Positions 34,679 through 44,000 are shown, counted from the stretch's first letter. The stretch: DNA of 64,000 nt from JABAQJ01 sp046327745 (GCA_046327745.1 JAXLXV010000010.1:1-64000), one strand, 5' to 3'. Translations and numbers: made by a program. The notes: generated by a model not told the origin, from the letters alone.

Positions 34679-37429
34679 CTACCGCGGACGACCTGCAAAG
34701 AAAGGGTTGACTGCTTGCTGAGCCAGAATGAACCATGCGGTGGCGCCAACGTGCGTTCGCCGATACCAGCTGAAATTGAATCCAGACGACACCCCGTCGT
34801 GACTAGCGGCAACCATTCCACCGCTCTGTCCGAAAAGAGGGGACCCCTGAGCGGCTGCAAGGGTTTGACGGAGTGACGCAGCTTGTGCAGCCCGGCCCGC
34901 GAGCGCAGCAGCGACCGTTACGTGTGCGGTCCCTTCCCACCAAATGCCATCCCGGTCGTCGTTGAAGTCGTAGCCTAAAAACCCGTCACTTGAGGTGCGA
35001 TGGAACCGTTCGGCGCAATCAAGGGACTCCGGATGCGGCGCGGCCCCAGGCGTCAGAGCCAATAGGCTCCACACCTGTACGTCCACTGGTAACTGTCCCG
35101 CATCCGCATTGCGTGTATTGGGGTCTCTGGTTCCAGCCAAATAACAGGCGCGCCCTGTATCCCACATTGTCTCGACAAATTCTCGGGCGTGCTCGGCACC
35201 CTCACGCCACTTCAGTTCACCTGTGAGGTTGTACATTGCGGTGAACGCCGCGAACACATCTAGGTTGTGCTCCGTACTGGCATACTCACGCCGGTGGCGA
35301 AGACTCGGATTCTCCGGATAGTCCTCACCTCCCTGAAATCCTTGGAAGCCTCCGGCGTCGTTGCGGAACTGTTCGATGAACTCACCAAGCTTCCGCGCGC
35401 AGTCAAGAAACTCGGGTAACGACGTTTGTCGATAAAGGGCCAATAAGGCGATCATTGCCCACGCCTCATTCCCGACGTCGGATGCTTCTTGTTCTACTTC
35501 GTAGAACGTCAGGCTGCTGTCACTGTAGAATCCTGGCACGGGCACTGTGCCCAAAAGACCGTTCGGTGCCCAACCCGGAGGCAACGCACTGTCGCCCGCC
35601 GCATATGCCGTGCGCAGTCGCCCATCCATGAAATAGCGGTCGTGCTGAGCAGCATATTCGAGCTCCCGCCCAACAAGCTTCGCGCGCTCGATATCCGACG
35701 CAGTGCCGCCGGCCAGGAATGCGAGGATGGCTAACGCATTGTCGTATAAGAACGCTGTGTTGCGGAGAACAAAGTCGATGTCGTCGGCCTTGTTGGAGTC
35801 AAATGGATTCGGCTGCACCGCACGTGTCTCGTAGCTCCGGATTAGACGCGGCTCAGCGAGTCGCAGTTGAAGCCGCGACGCACTGAGGTCGTATTGGATC
35901 GAGTCGATATAGAATACCGCCGTTCCGCTAGGGTTTCGTGCCTTGTCAGCGACCCATCCGAAACCTCCAAGAATGTACCTAAGGTTCTTCCCAGACAGAT
36001 CTATCCTGTACTTCTGGTACGTCGTGGTAAGCGTTGCCGTCAGCTTAACTACCGGCGTTGACTCGGGGTATGGCGTGTTTGCCAATGGTTTGCCGGTGGC
36101 CGCGTCTCGGCCCACCCCGCCTGTCAGGAAGTCGACCACCTCACCGCCTCGTGCTCCCCGGGCCCAAAAGCTCAACCCCGACGCGCCGCTTAGATCGACA
36201 CCAGCGCTCGCGTACGTGCCGAAATTGGGTGTCGGTGCCGTTGAATCGGGAAGCAAGACGCCATTCTGAAAATAGAAGCCGCCGAAATCATGGCCAGGTG
36301 TGGCATTGAACTCGCAACGAATTGCGGTGGCACCAGACAGAACGGACTCGGTCGATGAACCGTTGCAACTGACGGGCGCAGCAGCATCAGGGAGCTTCGC
36401 CCATGCATGAAAGTGATTTCCTGCTGAGCTTACGTCGTCGTAAAGGGGATAGCGCGTGTGGTACTGGTCCATTATGCGCCCAAGGTAGTCGAGCGCCAGC
36501 CGCGAGGTTGCTAGCAGTGGTCGCGGCGTCAAGCGAATCGTGATTGCGCCCTCCCTCCCACCAACGCTGGCCTTGACCGAGACGGACCCGGGGGTCACGC
36601 CGACCAGTAGTCCCGCGGTAGTAACCGTGGCAACGCTCGGGTCTTCGCTTGTCCAGATCGCCAGCTGCTTAAGCACGCGCCCATTCGTCGCCCTAGCGAC
36701 CGCAGCAAGCTGCAACGCGTCGCCGACCAAGAGCCCCAACGATGGCGATGTCACCTCCACTCTCTCCACCGGAGGCTCGGTAACGCGCAGGGCGACGGCA
36801 GCACTCTTGCCGTTAAGGCTAACGATGATATCCGCCAGACCCGCAGCAGCAGCAGTCACAACACCTGTTGCTGTTACTGTGGCAACGGCAGCGTTTGAGC
36901 TGGACCATACAGCGACTGCGGTCGGATCTTCGTTTCCGTACCGATCTCTTGCCGAAAACGCAACCTTGGAGGTGTCCCCGGCGAAGAGCTCCATTGAGTC
37001 GGGGCGTACACGCAGAGTGTCAACTGCGCCAGGCCTCGCACTGGCCTGAAAGGTGGTCGAGAGCGTCGTGTTCGCTACTCGCGCCTGCAGCGACCGGCCG
37101 CCCGCGACATGGCCCAAGGTCCAGCGCACGCTCGCGCGACCAAAGCCATCGGTCACTGCCCGTGTGGTTTCGAGCGCCCCGCTGTCAGAGGCTTGGAACA
37201 AAACGGATACTCCCGGCAGGGGCTGGGAACCGCGCAGAACGAGCACGACCAAGTCGCGGGAGAGCGCCTGACCAACCTCCCCGCTTTGCGAGTCGCCGCT
37301 GTCGGGCACAATCGCTGTCGGGACACCAGCTAGCGGCTGCGGGCCTTCCCCGTTTCCGCAGCCTGCGAAGAGCGCTCCGAGCGCGAAGAGCGAAGCGAAA
37401 ACGCGCGACGATCGCATCAAGGATCTCAT
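34679..37429 (-). CDS. Lipoprotein with Big_2 domains and a C-terminal alpha-toroid-like enzyme domain
   Basis: 916 residues. Lipobox LFALGALFAGC at the N-terminus. Residues about 40-300 contain Ig-like repeats (VTDGFGRASVRWTLG, then two Big_2 modules: DPTAVAVWSSSNAAVATVTA and EDPSVATVTTAGLLVGVTPG). A beta-sandwich carbohydrate-binding-like region follows (GGFYFQNGVLLPDS, LSFWARGARGGEV). The last 380 residues are helical, with NTAFLYDNALAILAFLAGG, EASDVGNEAWAMIALLALYR and SLRHRREYASTEHNLDVFAA, the pattern of (alpha/alpha)-toroid glycosidases or lyases. Probably a surface glycan-acting protein. It is the last gene of the minus-strand run that includes the sensor operon. Confidence 0.7.
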   Translation of the reverse strand: MRSLMRSSRVFASLFALGALFAGCGNGEGPQPLAGVPTAIVPDSGDSQSGEVGQALSRDLVVLVLRGSQPLPGVSVLFQASDSGALETTRAVTDGFGRASVRWTLGHVAGGRSLQARVANTTLSTTFQASARPGAVDTLRVRPDSMELFAGDTSKVAFSARDRYGNEDPTAVAVWSSSNAAVATVTATGVVTAAAAGLADIIVSLNGKSAAVALRVTEPPVERVEVTSPSLGLLVGDALQLAAVARATNGRVLKQLAIWTSEDPSVATVTTAGLLVGVTPGSVSVKASVGGREGAITIRLTPRPLLATSRLALDYLGRIMDQYHTRYPLYDDVSSAGNHFHAWAKLPDAAAPVSCNGSSTESVLSGATAIRCEFNATPGHDFGGFYFQNGVLLPDSTAPTPNFGTYASAGVDLSGASGLSFWARGARGGEVVDFLTGGVGRDAATGKPLANTPYPESTPVVKLTATLTTTYQKYRIDLSGKNLRYILGGFGWVADKARNPSGTAVFYIDSIQYDLSASRLQLRLAEPRLIRSYETRAVQPNPFDSNKADDIDFVLRNTAFLYDNALAILAFLAGGTASDIERAKLVGRELEYAAQHDRYFMDGRLRTAYAAGDSALPPGWAPNGLLGTVPVPGFYSDSSLTFYEVEQEASDVGNEAWAMIALLALYRQTSLPEFLDCARKLGEFIEQFRNDAGGFQGFQGGEDYPENPSLRHRREYASTEHNLDVFAAFTAMYNLTGELKWREGAEHAREFVETMWDTGRACYLAGTRDPNTRNADAGQLPVDVQVWSLLALTPGAAPHPESLDCAERFHRTSSDGFLGYDFNDDRDGIWWEGTAHVTVAAALAGRAAQAASLRQTLAAAQGSPLFGQSGGMVAASHDGVSSGFNFSWYRRTHVGATAWFILAQQAVNPFFAGRPR

Positions 37430-37620
37430 TGGGCCCCCTGGTTTCGACTAGTCGACAGGCTGCTGTGGGTAACAGGCGCCTAGACCGCAGCAATAGGTAG
37501 CGCACTAGGACTCGGGCCCGCCAGCGCGTAGGAATGCCACCTTTGCGCCCCAAAACTGACTAAGCTGCGCGCGTAATAGAACCGTACTACGCTGCGAAGT
37601 GCGGGGCGTGGCCCAAAATA

Positions 37621-39369
37621 TCAGCTCAGGCGATAACGAGCTGGTCCAGACTTCCCTTTCTGGCGCACAACTAGCTCGTGAAGCGTCAGTTTTCGAAGGT
37701 CGGCTATCACCGTGTTTTCGCCTACTCCGCACAGCGCCCGCCCCATCTTAACGCTCATGTCGCCATGCTCGTGCATGAAGCAAAGCATTCGAGACAATCT
37801 CACGGACGGACGCACGTCGGACCTGGCGGCAGCGTAGTCCGCAAGCGCTTCTTTGAACATTCCGGGTAGTGATGCGTCCCGGACCCGTAGCACTTCTTCG
37901 GCGCGCTTCTCCGATGCAGTGGTTGGCCAGGCGTCAGAGTTCGGCCCGCAGTCGCTACCCATGTCCATTTGAAGAATTTCCTGCACTCGTCGGTCGCCAC
38001 GCGTGAGTGGCTCAGTGCTGGAGGTTAAAATCCCAACCCAATGGGAATACTCAGGGCCACGTCGACGAATCCGCTGGACAAGGTCCCCGATCGCAGCTAG
38101 GCGAGCTGTCGGCTGCTGAGACCACGAGAACACGAGCGCAAGGAGTGTCCGTAGTGCTCGGACGTTTCCCTCCCACTGCGTCGCGCGGTCATACAGCGCT
38201 CGTATCGCTGCGGGATGTAGCTCTCGGGTTGCTGCGCTCGGAGCAGCAAGTTCCGCCCAGATCGCTTTGGCCAACGCAGGCAGATCCGCCAAGCGATCCC
38301 GTAGTGGCGGCACATGGATGACGCGGTCCTCACATCGAAACAGGAAGTCGAGAGCCAACTGCGCTTCGCGGAACAGTTTCCCGACTTCAGTATCGGTGGC
38401 AATGACAATCCAAACGCTCGTAGACGTCTCTACGGTGGTGCCCAGACTACAAAATGTCGCCGGACGTCTGGCTGGCGTTGTTAGGATACTCAGTACCTCT
38501 CGTTGAATTCTTGGTCCGGCGGCATCAATGGCATCTAGGAAGAGCGTTCCATCGGTGAACAACTCAAATAGCCCCTTCGATGCTCGAGTCGCTGAATTGA
38601 ACGCTCCGTCCACGTGTCCAAACAGAAGATCTTGCAGCGCGTCGTCGGTGGATCGCGTGCAAGGGACAACCTTGAAATCACCCGGTCGCCCGCTCATCAC
38701 GTGCAGAGCGCGGGCCACTTCCGTCTTCCCAACGCCGGATTCTCCAAGAATGAGCGTGGGGCTCCAAGGTCCAAGCACCTGCGACGTCACACGCGAGACC
38801 TGCGCGCGAATCAACCGCAGGGCTCCGCTCAACCCAACCAGATTAGGGAATCTTGCCAGCTCGCGAAGCTCAGCGCGAACGAAATCGAAGTTCTTGCTAT
38901 AGCGGGTGAAATAAGAACGGGCCTTTCCGCGTTCCTTCACTGAGCTTGTGTGCCCTGACTCTATGGCGACGCGCCGTTCCACCGGGTTCGCCTGCAACTG
39001 GAAGGAGGCGAGTAGATCATCAACTTCGGCACTTCCACCCGGCTCAGAGAGGATCCAATAGTAGTCATGACTCGCGAGTAGCTGTCTCGAGTCGTCTGGC
39101 AGATCGGACAAGAAAGACCGAATCTCGTCCGTGCCGCCGACAAGCAAGAACGGATCGCCGCGCCACAGTATCCAGTGACGATCTTCGTGCTTTGAAAGGT
39201 CCAGCTGTTCGAAGGTCGTTTCCAGTGCTTGAGACGAGCTGTCGTCGTGCGACGCACCCTCGATGCTGCCACGCGCAAGATACTCTGCCAATCCGCTGAC
39301 CCATGTCGTCGCCCATAGGGGCTTGTCGCTGCTCAGCCAACCCACGCAAAGCCTAAGTGGGGAGTTCAT
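37621..39369 (-). CDS. Degenerate sigma54-activator-type AAA+ protein with C-terminal winged helix
   Basis: 582 residues. About 1-190 is an unrecognised N-terminal region. The AAA+ core (about 195-420) aligns with sigma54 enhancer-binding proteins: Walker A LILGESGVGKTEVARALH, LFGHVDGAFNSATRASKGLF, GTLFLDAID, and DRVIHVPPLRDRLADLPALA. Two key features are altered: the sigma54-contacting GAFTGA loop reads GAFNSA, and the Walker B Asp-Glu reads Asp-Ala, losing the catalytic Glu. The C-terminus (about 535-582: ALCGVGENTVIADLRKLTLH and a basic wing) looks like a winged helix. It is therefore more likely an ATP-binding switch than a sigma54 activator. It follows the receiver gene by 18 bases. Confidence 0.75.
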   Translation of the reverse strand: MNSPLRLCVGWLSSDKPLWATTWVSGLAEYLARGSIEGASHDDSSSQALETTFEQLDLSKHEDRHWILWRGDPFLLVGGTDEIRSFLSDLPDDSRQLLASHDYYWILSEPGGSAEVDDLLASFQLQANPVERRVAIESGHTSSVKERGKARSYFTRYSKNFDFVRAELRELARFPNLVGLSGALRLIRAQVSRVTSQVLGPWSPTLILGESGVGKTEVARALHVMSGRPGDFKVVPCTRSTDDALQDLLFGHVDGAFNSATRASKGLFELFTDGTLFLDAIDAAGPRIQREVLSILTTPARRPATFCSLGTTVETSTSVWIVIATDTEVGKLFREAQLALDFLFRCEDRVIHVPPLRDRLADLPALAKAIWAELAAPSAATRELHPAAIRALYDRATQWEGNVRALRTLLALVFSWSQQPTARLAAIGDLVQRIRRRGPEYSHWVGILTSSTEPLTRGDRRVQEILQMDMGSDCGPNSDAWPTTASEKRAEEVLRVRDASLPGMFKEALADYAAARSDVRPSVRLSRMLCFMHEHGDMSVKMGRALCGVGENTVIADLRKLTLHELVVRQKGKSGPARYRLS

Positions 39370-39387
39370 GTCAGTGGAAGTTTTAGC

Positions 39388-39885
39388 TTACGGCGCTGGT
39401 AGGGTGGTCGGGTGACCCGTAGACGCGTCCTCGCGCAGTCGCAATGCGCATTCAAACAACCTGGCCCTCAACTCGGCTCGAGTCTTTTGGCGACAGGCCG
39501 ATAGGAACGAGTCTCCATTGTTGAGAAATACCTGTTCCGCTCTCACATCCGCCATGGTCGTCGCCCAGAGCACAATTGGTACCATGCCGCCATCAGGCAT
39601 ATTACGAATTCCCCGGTAGACATCGATTCCCCGTGGCTCATCACCCTCGAAGATGTCGAGAACTACGATACTCGGTGGCGTTGATGGCGGGACCTGTCGA
39701 GGCGTCGCCGTGACGCGATCAAAGAGGGGCGGCCACCGAAGGCGCAGGGACTCCCGTATCTGAACCTTCACATTGGCGTCTTTTGCGACGCTGCGTACTA
39801 CTTCGATGGCCGACCCTATACACTCGATCTCATCATCGAACAGCCACAGTTCAATGGGACCGAAAGACTCCTCAAGTGCTGGCAC
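39388..39885 (-). CDS. Single-domain response regulator of the sensor operon
   Basis: 165 residues from GTG 39885, chosen because GGAGAA lies eight bases upstream and the frame before it is sensor coding sequence read out of phase. Receiver hallmarks: acidic pair in ELWLFDDEIECIG, phospho-Asp in SIVVLDIFEGDEPRG, and switch Thr in PIVLWATTMADV. The loop after the phospho-Asp is longer than usual. There is no output domain. The start overlaps the 3' end of the sensor by 14 bases and the AAA+ gene follows closely, so the three form one operon. It probably carries a phosphate from the sensor to the AAA+ protein or another effector. Confidence 0.72.
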   Translation of the reverse strand: MPALEESFGPIELWLFDDEIECIGSAIEVVRSVAKDANVKVQIRESLRLRWPPLFDRVTATPRQVPPSTPPSIVVLDIFEGDEPRGIDVYRGIRNMPDGGMVPIVLWATTMADVRAEQVFLNNGDSFLSACRQKTRAELRARLFECALRLREDASTGHPTTLPAP

Positions 39886-41920
39886 GCGACGTTCTCCTGG
39901 CCTGAAATTCGACCAACAACGTAGTGGGGCCGCCCCCTTCGATGTGTGCCTCCGCACCGAGCCCGTAGTGCAGAAGGTCCCGGATGAGTCCCAATCCCTC
40001 GCCACCGCCTCGCTTGACGAAAACGACGCCATTCGCGGACTGTTTTTCCCCCCAGCCTCGCGCCTGCTGCCTCAAGTCATGAAAGGACGTCGGTCTTTCC
40101 GACAGCTGCGCCTTTTTCTCCGCTGGGACGGGGGCAGGCGTCGTTATGTGCAGCACACCCTTCGATCCATGATGGGAGAACGAGACTTGCACTTGTGGTG
40201 CTTCCAGCTTCTGCTCACCGTAGAACAGAAGCTCCTTGTACTCTTTGAAGCTGTTGTACAGCCATTCTTGAACCACCATTGCGAGGATGTGGGGGCCTCG
40301 ACTCGGCGCCCACTCTCTAAGATCCGAAAGTACAGCAAGCGGTAACTGGGGCGGCTCTACTGCCCAGCCCATTCGATACTCTGCCTTCGCGCCGTCGAAC
40401 GAACGCGTTACCACGGTGGCGAGGTCCACAAGCTGCGGTACACCGGAAATTTCGGCGCATACTCCACGCGTGATCCAATGGATGTGGGGCCCATAGTCTT
40501 GAGCGACGTTCCCTCCAAACCACTTGAGACGCTCGGCCAAGATGGGCGGCGGCTCGTCGCTCATGTCTTGAAGAGCCAACCCCGCGAAGTGCAGAGCCGA
40601 GTGATGCTTGGCGCGAACCAACAACATTGCGAGGAGTTCCGCGCGGCGCCGTTTAGCTGATTTCCATCCCAAGAGCACGAGAAGGGCTCCAGCGAGTAGG
40701 ATAATCAAGGACAGCAACGGCCACGCACGCAGAATGGCGGTCCACGCGGCATTCCAAGGATCAACTTGCTCGTTTATCGTGCCTTCGGCGGCCATCGCCG
40801 CATCGCGCACGCGGCTCTCAGCATTGTTGTCGGTGTTGCCCACGGCTATTCGACGACCAAATCGCTGGAGCGCCTCAAGTACGACTGGTTGTTCGACCTC
40901 TGTCGTCCACCACGCCTGCAGGGGATGTTCTACGCCTTTCTCGGCTGCACGTGAGATAGTCGCTGCCAAGGGAGCGACCAGAGCGAAGTCCGGGATGTCG
41001 AGGCTCGCGAGGAAGCGGGCGATTCCACCACCCTCAAACTGCGCTGGTAGCTGACCCAGTTCCGAGAGCCGCTCCGTTTGCGCGCTGTCTGTAGCAAGAA
41101 AAGCTGCCAGCCTCCATGCCTTCTCGGCTCTCGGCGAAGGCGAAAACACCATCAGGTCGCTCCCACCACGAAAGGCCGTCGGAGGTACAGCTACACCGGC
41201 ATCGCCCCAAAACTCTGATGGGGTCTGCCCTATTCGGCGAGCCGCCTCTCGCCAAAGACGCAGGAACACCAATGGGACGATCAGTCCACGGTATTCACCG
41301 TCAACAAAGTGAGGCAGTGCCTCATTGTTCGTTAGCTCCGGCCATGTGATTAGCTGCCGACCAGCGACAATGGTCTTTCGCGCCAAGAGCAACGGAACGC
41401 GAAGTGACGAATCTGACGTTAGGTCGACACGAATGCGGGCAGGACCGTATGACGCAAACAGGCTACCGCGTCCCTCCATCATCGCCGGCAACAGATCGTG
41501 GATCAAATTGTATGAGAGGCCCAATGGTTGGGCGATCGGCGGCCCCGAACGTGATCCGTCTTCTCCAGTGCATCCTTCCAGCGTCGCGAGAAGGGAGTCC
41601 CAGCTCTCTGTCACGAGATGGCATTCGGTCGCGGCTGATTCCCAACGCAGGCGCCGATGGTACAGGAGAACCCGAACGTCGTTCGTGTAGTTAAGCGCCG
41701 AGCGAGCATGTCCGGGAACAGGTCGCCAACGAAGCTCGACCGTACGGTTTTGCGAAGGAACAGCGCCCTTGGTCGCTAAGTATGCCGTCCACGTTGATCC
41801 TGTACAACGTCTGGAACTCTTGAGCAGCACTTGGACGCGATGAGCCCTGTTCCAATTCGGGCAGCATGCGACCCCAAGGAGAAAAACGCGCTGACTCAGG
41901 TACATCATTCTCGATCGCAA
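39872..41920 (-). CDS. Membrane sensor: solute-binding-protein-like ectodomain plus GHKL-like domain
   Basis: 682 residues in this frame. Residues about 40-370 resemble family 1 extracellular solute-binding proteins: STWTAYLATKGAV, ALNYTNDVRVLLYHRRLRWE, TESWDSLLATLEGC, and EKAWRLAAFLATDSAQTE then LSELGQLPAQF. One membrane helix (AWPLLSLIILLAGALLVLLGW, about 415-435) leads to a cytoplasmic part with LAMVVQEWLYNSFKE (like an N-box) and GGGEGLGLIRDLLHYGL (like a G-box), so a diverged histidine-kinase ATPase domain is likely. No classical H-box is obvious. The first 40 residues of this frame are doubtful, and the true N-terminus probably lies in the next entry, separated by a one-base shift near 41,800-41,870. 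Confidence 0.65.
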   Translation of the reverse strand: MRSRMMYLSQRVFLLGVACCPNWNRAHRVQVLLKSSRRCTGSTWTAYLATKGAVPSQNRTVELRWRPVPGHARSALNYTNDVRVLLYHRRLRWESAATECHLVTESWDSLLATLEGCTGEDGSRSGPPIAQPLGLSYNLIHDLLPAMMEGRGSLFASYGPARIRVDLTSDSSLRVPLLLARKTIVAGRQLITWPELTNNEALPHFVDGEYRGLIVPLVFLRLWREAARRIGQTPSEFWGDAGVAVPPTAFRGGSDLMVFSPSPRAEKAWRLAAFLATDSAQTERLSELGQLPAQFEGGGIARFLASLDIPDFALVAPLAATISRAAEKGVEHPLQAWWTTEVEQPVVLEALQRFGRRIAVGNTDNNAESRVRDAAMAAEGTINEQVDPWNAAWTAILRAWPLLSLIILLAGALLVLLGWKSAKRRRAELLAMLLVRAKHHSALHFAGLALQDMSDEPPPILAERLKWFGGNVAQDYGPHIHWITRGVCAEISGVPQLVDLATVVTRSFDGAKAEYRMGWAVEPPQLPLAVLSDLREWAPSRGPHILAMVVQEWLYNSFKEYKELLFYGEQKLEAPQVQVSFSHHGSKGVLHITTPAPVPAEKKAQLSERPTSFHDLRQQARGWGEKQSANGVVFVKRGGGEGLGLIRDLLHYGLGAEAHIEGGGPTTLLVEFQARRTSRAST

Positions 41921-42158
41921 AGCGTTCTAGCGCATCGAGTGTACTCGTCTGGCTCAGAATCGTCGCCCAGTTAGCGAGCCGTATTCCGCGTACCATCCAG
42001 CGAGGTTTGCGCGCAGGGCTGGAGCGTAAGATCCAGCAGTGATAACGGCCGTCCTTCACCAAATCGACGCTGAAACGCTTCGATGCGGATTTGTACTCAA
42101 TCGTCGACAGCGGGCGAGTCCATCGTGGCTCGACAGGTTCGAACGGTATCGGCGCCAC
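41691..42158 (-). CDS. Probable 5' part of the sensor gene, in another frame
   Basis: 155 residues. The first two thirds look genuine (RFSVDLVKDGRYHCWILRSS, WMVRGIRLANWATILSQTST, LDALERFAIENDVPESARFS then PWGRMLPELEQ) and have the order of a solute-binding-protein N-lobe: strand, helix with LDALERFA, second strand, and WGRMLPELE. After about base 41,860 the sense fades and the downstream frame takes over with STWTAYLATKGAV. I therefore read this and the 39872-41920 frame as one gene with an indel. If instead the break is real, the sensor would be inactive. The first 40 residues lack a signal peptide, which is odd for an ectodomain. Confidence 0.45.
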   Translation of the reverse strand: MAPIPFEPVEPRWTRPLSTIEYKSASKRFSVDLVKDGRYHCWILRSSPARKPRWMVRGIRLANWATILSQTSTLDALERFAIENDVPESARFSPWGRMLPELEQGSSRPSAAQEFQTLYRINVDGILSDQGRCSFAKPYGRASLATCSRTCSLGA

Positions 42159-42308
42159 ACAGTGAGTCGGCCTGGAGGTTCCTGACGCCCGCCGGATGAA
42201 TTGATTTGGGCAGCTAGCGCGAGGAAAGCAATCCGGCAGTTAGCATCACGACCTCCCAAGGTCTATTCGCGCCGACCGCAGGGCTGCGCAAACTGATGCC
42301 CCTCAACT

Positions 42309-43478
42309 CTAAAACTTTACTGTTAAGGGGCCCAGCTCCAGTTCAATATTGTTGATGGGACTGAAGTAAAACTCATAGGTTGGCGGGACAGGATTCGCCA
42401 GAGCGCCGCCCCACAGTAGACCGCGCAAGAGCACTGAATTGGTCCCGTTCACCACCGAGAATACAGGCGACCCGCTGTCGCCAGGCCCGGACAGGGCACT
42501 CACCACAAATTGCCCCAACAGAGTGCCGCGAGATGTCTTAAAGGCCGCGTTGAACGCTGTGACCGTCCCACATGTCCAGCCGCTGGTGGAGCCCAACTTG
42601 CACACTGCCGAATCACCGGAGTGTGTAGCGCTCTTTCCAACGATGGAAAGGGTACCTGTGATATCGATCGGTCCAGGCAATTGACTTCCGCCAGACAGCG
42701 CAGTCCGTGCGATTGCGCCGAGCGTCCACGGAGTCCCGGTCGTGAATGCCACCCGTGCGGCATCGCTGTAACGACAATGGTTCCACGGAGGTGGAGACGT
42801 GGGACAGGCGCTGCATGTATTTGCCGTGCAGAACGTCGGATCTTCGACCTCCGTTCCGATCTCCAATGATGGCAGGCGAGGAGACTGAGGTTGGTAGAAT
42901 TGTGCGTTTTGTTGCGAGGCCAGTGCACCGGTGCAATGCGAGTTCGTGACGAACGATGGCAGAGCATCTCGGGTACTCAACACACTGAAACCGAGCGTGC
43001 AGCGTGCCCCCGTTGAGCTGCCAGGAAGGTACCCACCAATTACGACCCCTCCCACGACGGGTCGGACCTGACTTTGGAGCGTCAGGGCCGATACGTGAGG
43101 AGCGCTGTCAAACACCAACGATGACGCCGAGGCGCCGACGTAGTCCCAGCGATTCGAAGTCTCGAGTGTCACAGCGCTGTCGGGCACACCCTGCGCGCGC
43201 AAAAGGCTTCGCACGACCGTTCGATTTGCGCCCCTGTCCAGGCCAATGCGAAGTCGTCTTGTCGACATATCATGAAACATATAGCTGACTTCGCGCTCAC
43301 TCATGAGCAGCGGCATCGTGCGCTCGAACCACACGTCGAGCTGATCACGCGCCCGCTCGGTTTGACGGTTCAGTACGATTTCGTTCGGCTCAGCTGTGGG
43401 TGCGTCGAATACGCATCCTGTTGTCGCACCCAGTGCTGTCGTTAGCAGTACTGAAAGAAAGCGGTATCGCAGTGACAT
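42309..43478 (-). CDS. Trypsin-like (S1) serine protease, lipoprotein
   Basis: 389 residues. Signal peptide with lipobox-like TTALGATTGCVFD. A pro-region-like segment (about 30-130) precedes the protease, as in streptogrisin-type enzymes. The catalytic triad can be read: His in FVTNSHCTGAL, Asp in RYSDAARVAF, Ser in SGPGDSGSPVF. Cysteine pairs (RCTLGF/NSHC, CKLGSTSGWTC) fit the disulfides of this group. The gene is co-oriented with the sensor operon, 150 bases upstream of its 5' part. Whether it supplies a signal to that sensor is unknown. Confidence 0.85.
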   Translation of the reverse strand: MSLRYRFLSVLLTTALGATTGCVFDAPTAEPNEIVLNRQTERARDQLDVWFERTMPLLMSEREVSYMFHDMSTRRLRIGLDRGANRTVVRSLLRAQGVPDSAVTLETSNRWDYVGASASSLVFDSAPHVSALTLQSQVRPVVGGVVIGGYLPGSSTGARCTLGFSVLSTRDALPSFVTNSHCTGALASQQNAQFYQPQSPRLPSLEIGTEVEDPTFCTANTCSACPTSPPPWNHCRYSDAARVAFTTGTPWTLGAIARTALSGGSQLPGPIDITGTLSIVGKSATHSGDSAVCKLGSTSGWTCGTVTAFNAAFKTSRGTLLGQFVVSALSGPGDSGSPVFSVVNGTNSVLLRGLLWGGALANPVPPTYEFYFSPINNIELELGPLTVKF

Positions 43479-43529
43479 GATGCACCTCTGAAGACATTGT
43501 GTGAGCTGGCGACATGCAATGCATCACGA

Positions 43530-44000
43530 CTAGAAGAGGCGAGTAACACGATACTCCCACACCGCCGTCTCATTGTCCCACGGATACCAGTCCCAGTGAT
43601 ACAATGTGATTTGTCCCGCATTGTGACTGAAGGTGACACTCGGAGTGCTAACATTGAGACCGAAGTGCGTTCCGCTGCTGGCATCGCCGTCCCAAACAGC
43701 AGCGTTCCCCGGCGATCCAAATCCGCTGAGTATTTCCACTCGATATCGACCGGGAGCAACGTTCAGGTGGATCGGGCCAGGAGGGATGCTCACGCAGAAG
43801 TAGGGATTCGGGTTTCCGAGGCATCCGCCTGCATTGGCGTAGTACGACACACCGAACGCACTGCTAACTACCGAGTGGTCATCGAAGTGAGCGAGCGACG
43901 CCGATTGAGAGTCCCCGGGCGCGGTCGGGGCGAGTCGTGCATCGCTTCCGCATGCCGTGCTGACAAGCAGGATAGCGAGCGCCGCAAGATGAAGTCGCAT
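43530..44000 (-). CDS. Small exported lipoprotein, function unknown
   Basis: 156 residues from ATG 44000, supported by GGAGG just upstream; an ATG nine codons earlier is possible. The signal peptide ends in a lipobox (LAILLVSTACGSD). The mature part is short and aromatic/Gly-rich with beta-strand character (GRYRVEILSGFGSPGNAAVW, AGQITLYHWDWYPWDNE) and two Cys (GGCLGNPNPYFC). It resembles a small beta-sandwich. No family recognised. It is transcribed in the same direction as the S1 protease, 51 bases upstream of it. Confidence 0.65.
   Translation of the reverse strand: MRLHLAALAILLVSTACGSDARLAPTAPGDSQSASLAHFDDHSVVSSAFGVSYYANAGGCLGNPNPYFCVSIPPGPIHLNVAPGRYRVEILSGFGSPGNAAVWDGDASSGTHFGLNVSTPSVTFSHNAGQITLYHWDWYPWDNETAVWEYRVTRLF

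Noticed and set aside
34679..44000. Idea that the S1 protease is an intracellular effector of a CASPASE/CHAT-like conflict system with the AAA+ gene
   Set aside because: The protease has a lipoprotein signal and disulfide-type cysteines, so it acts outside the cytoplasm; no other conflict-system domains were recognised.
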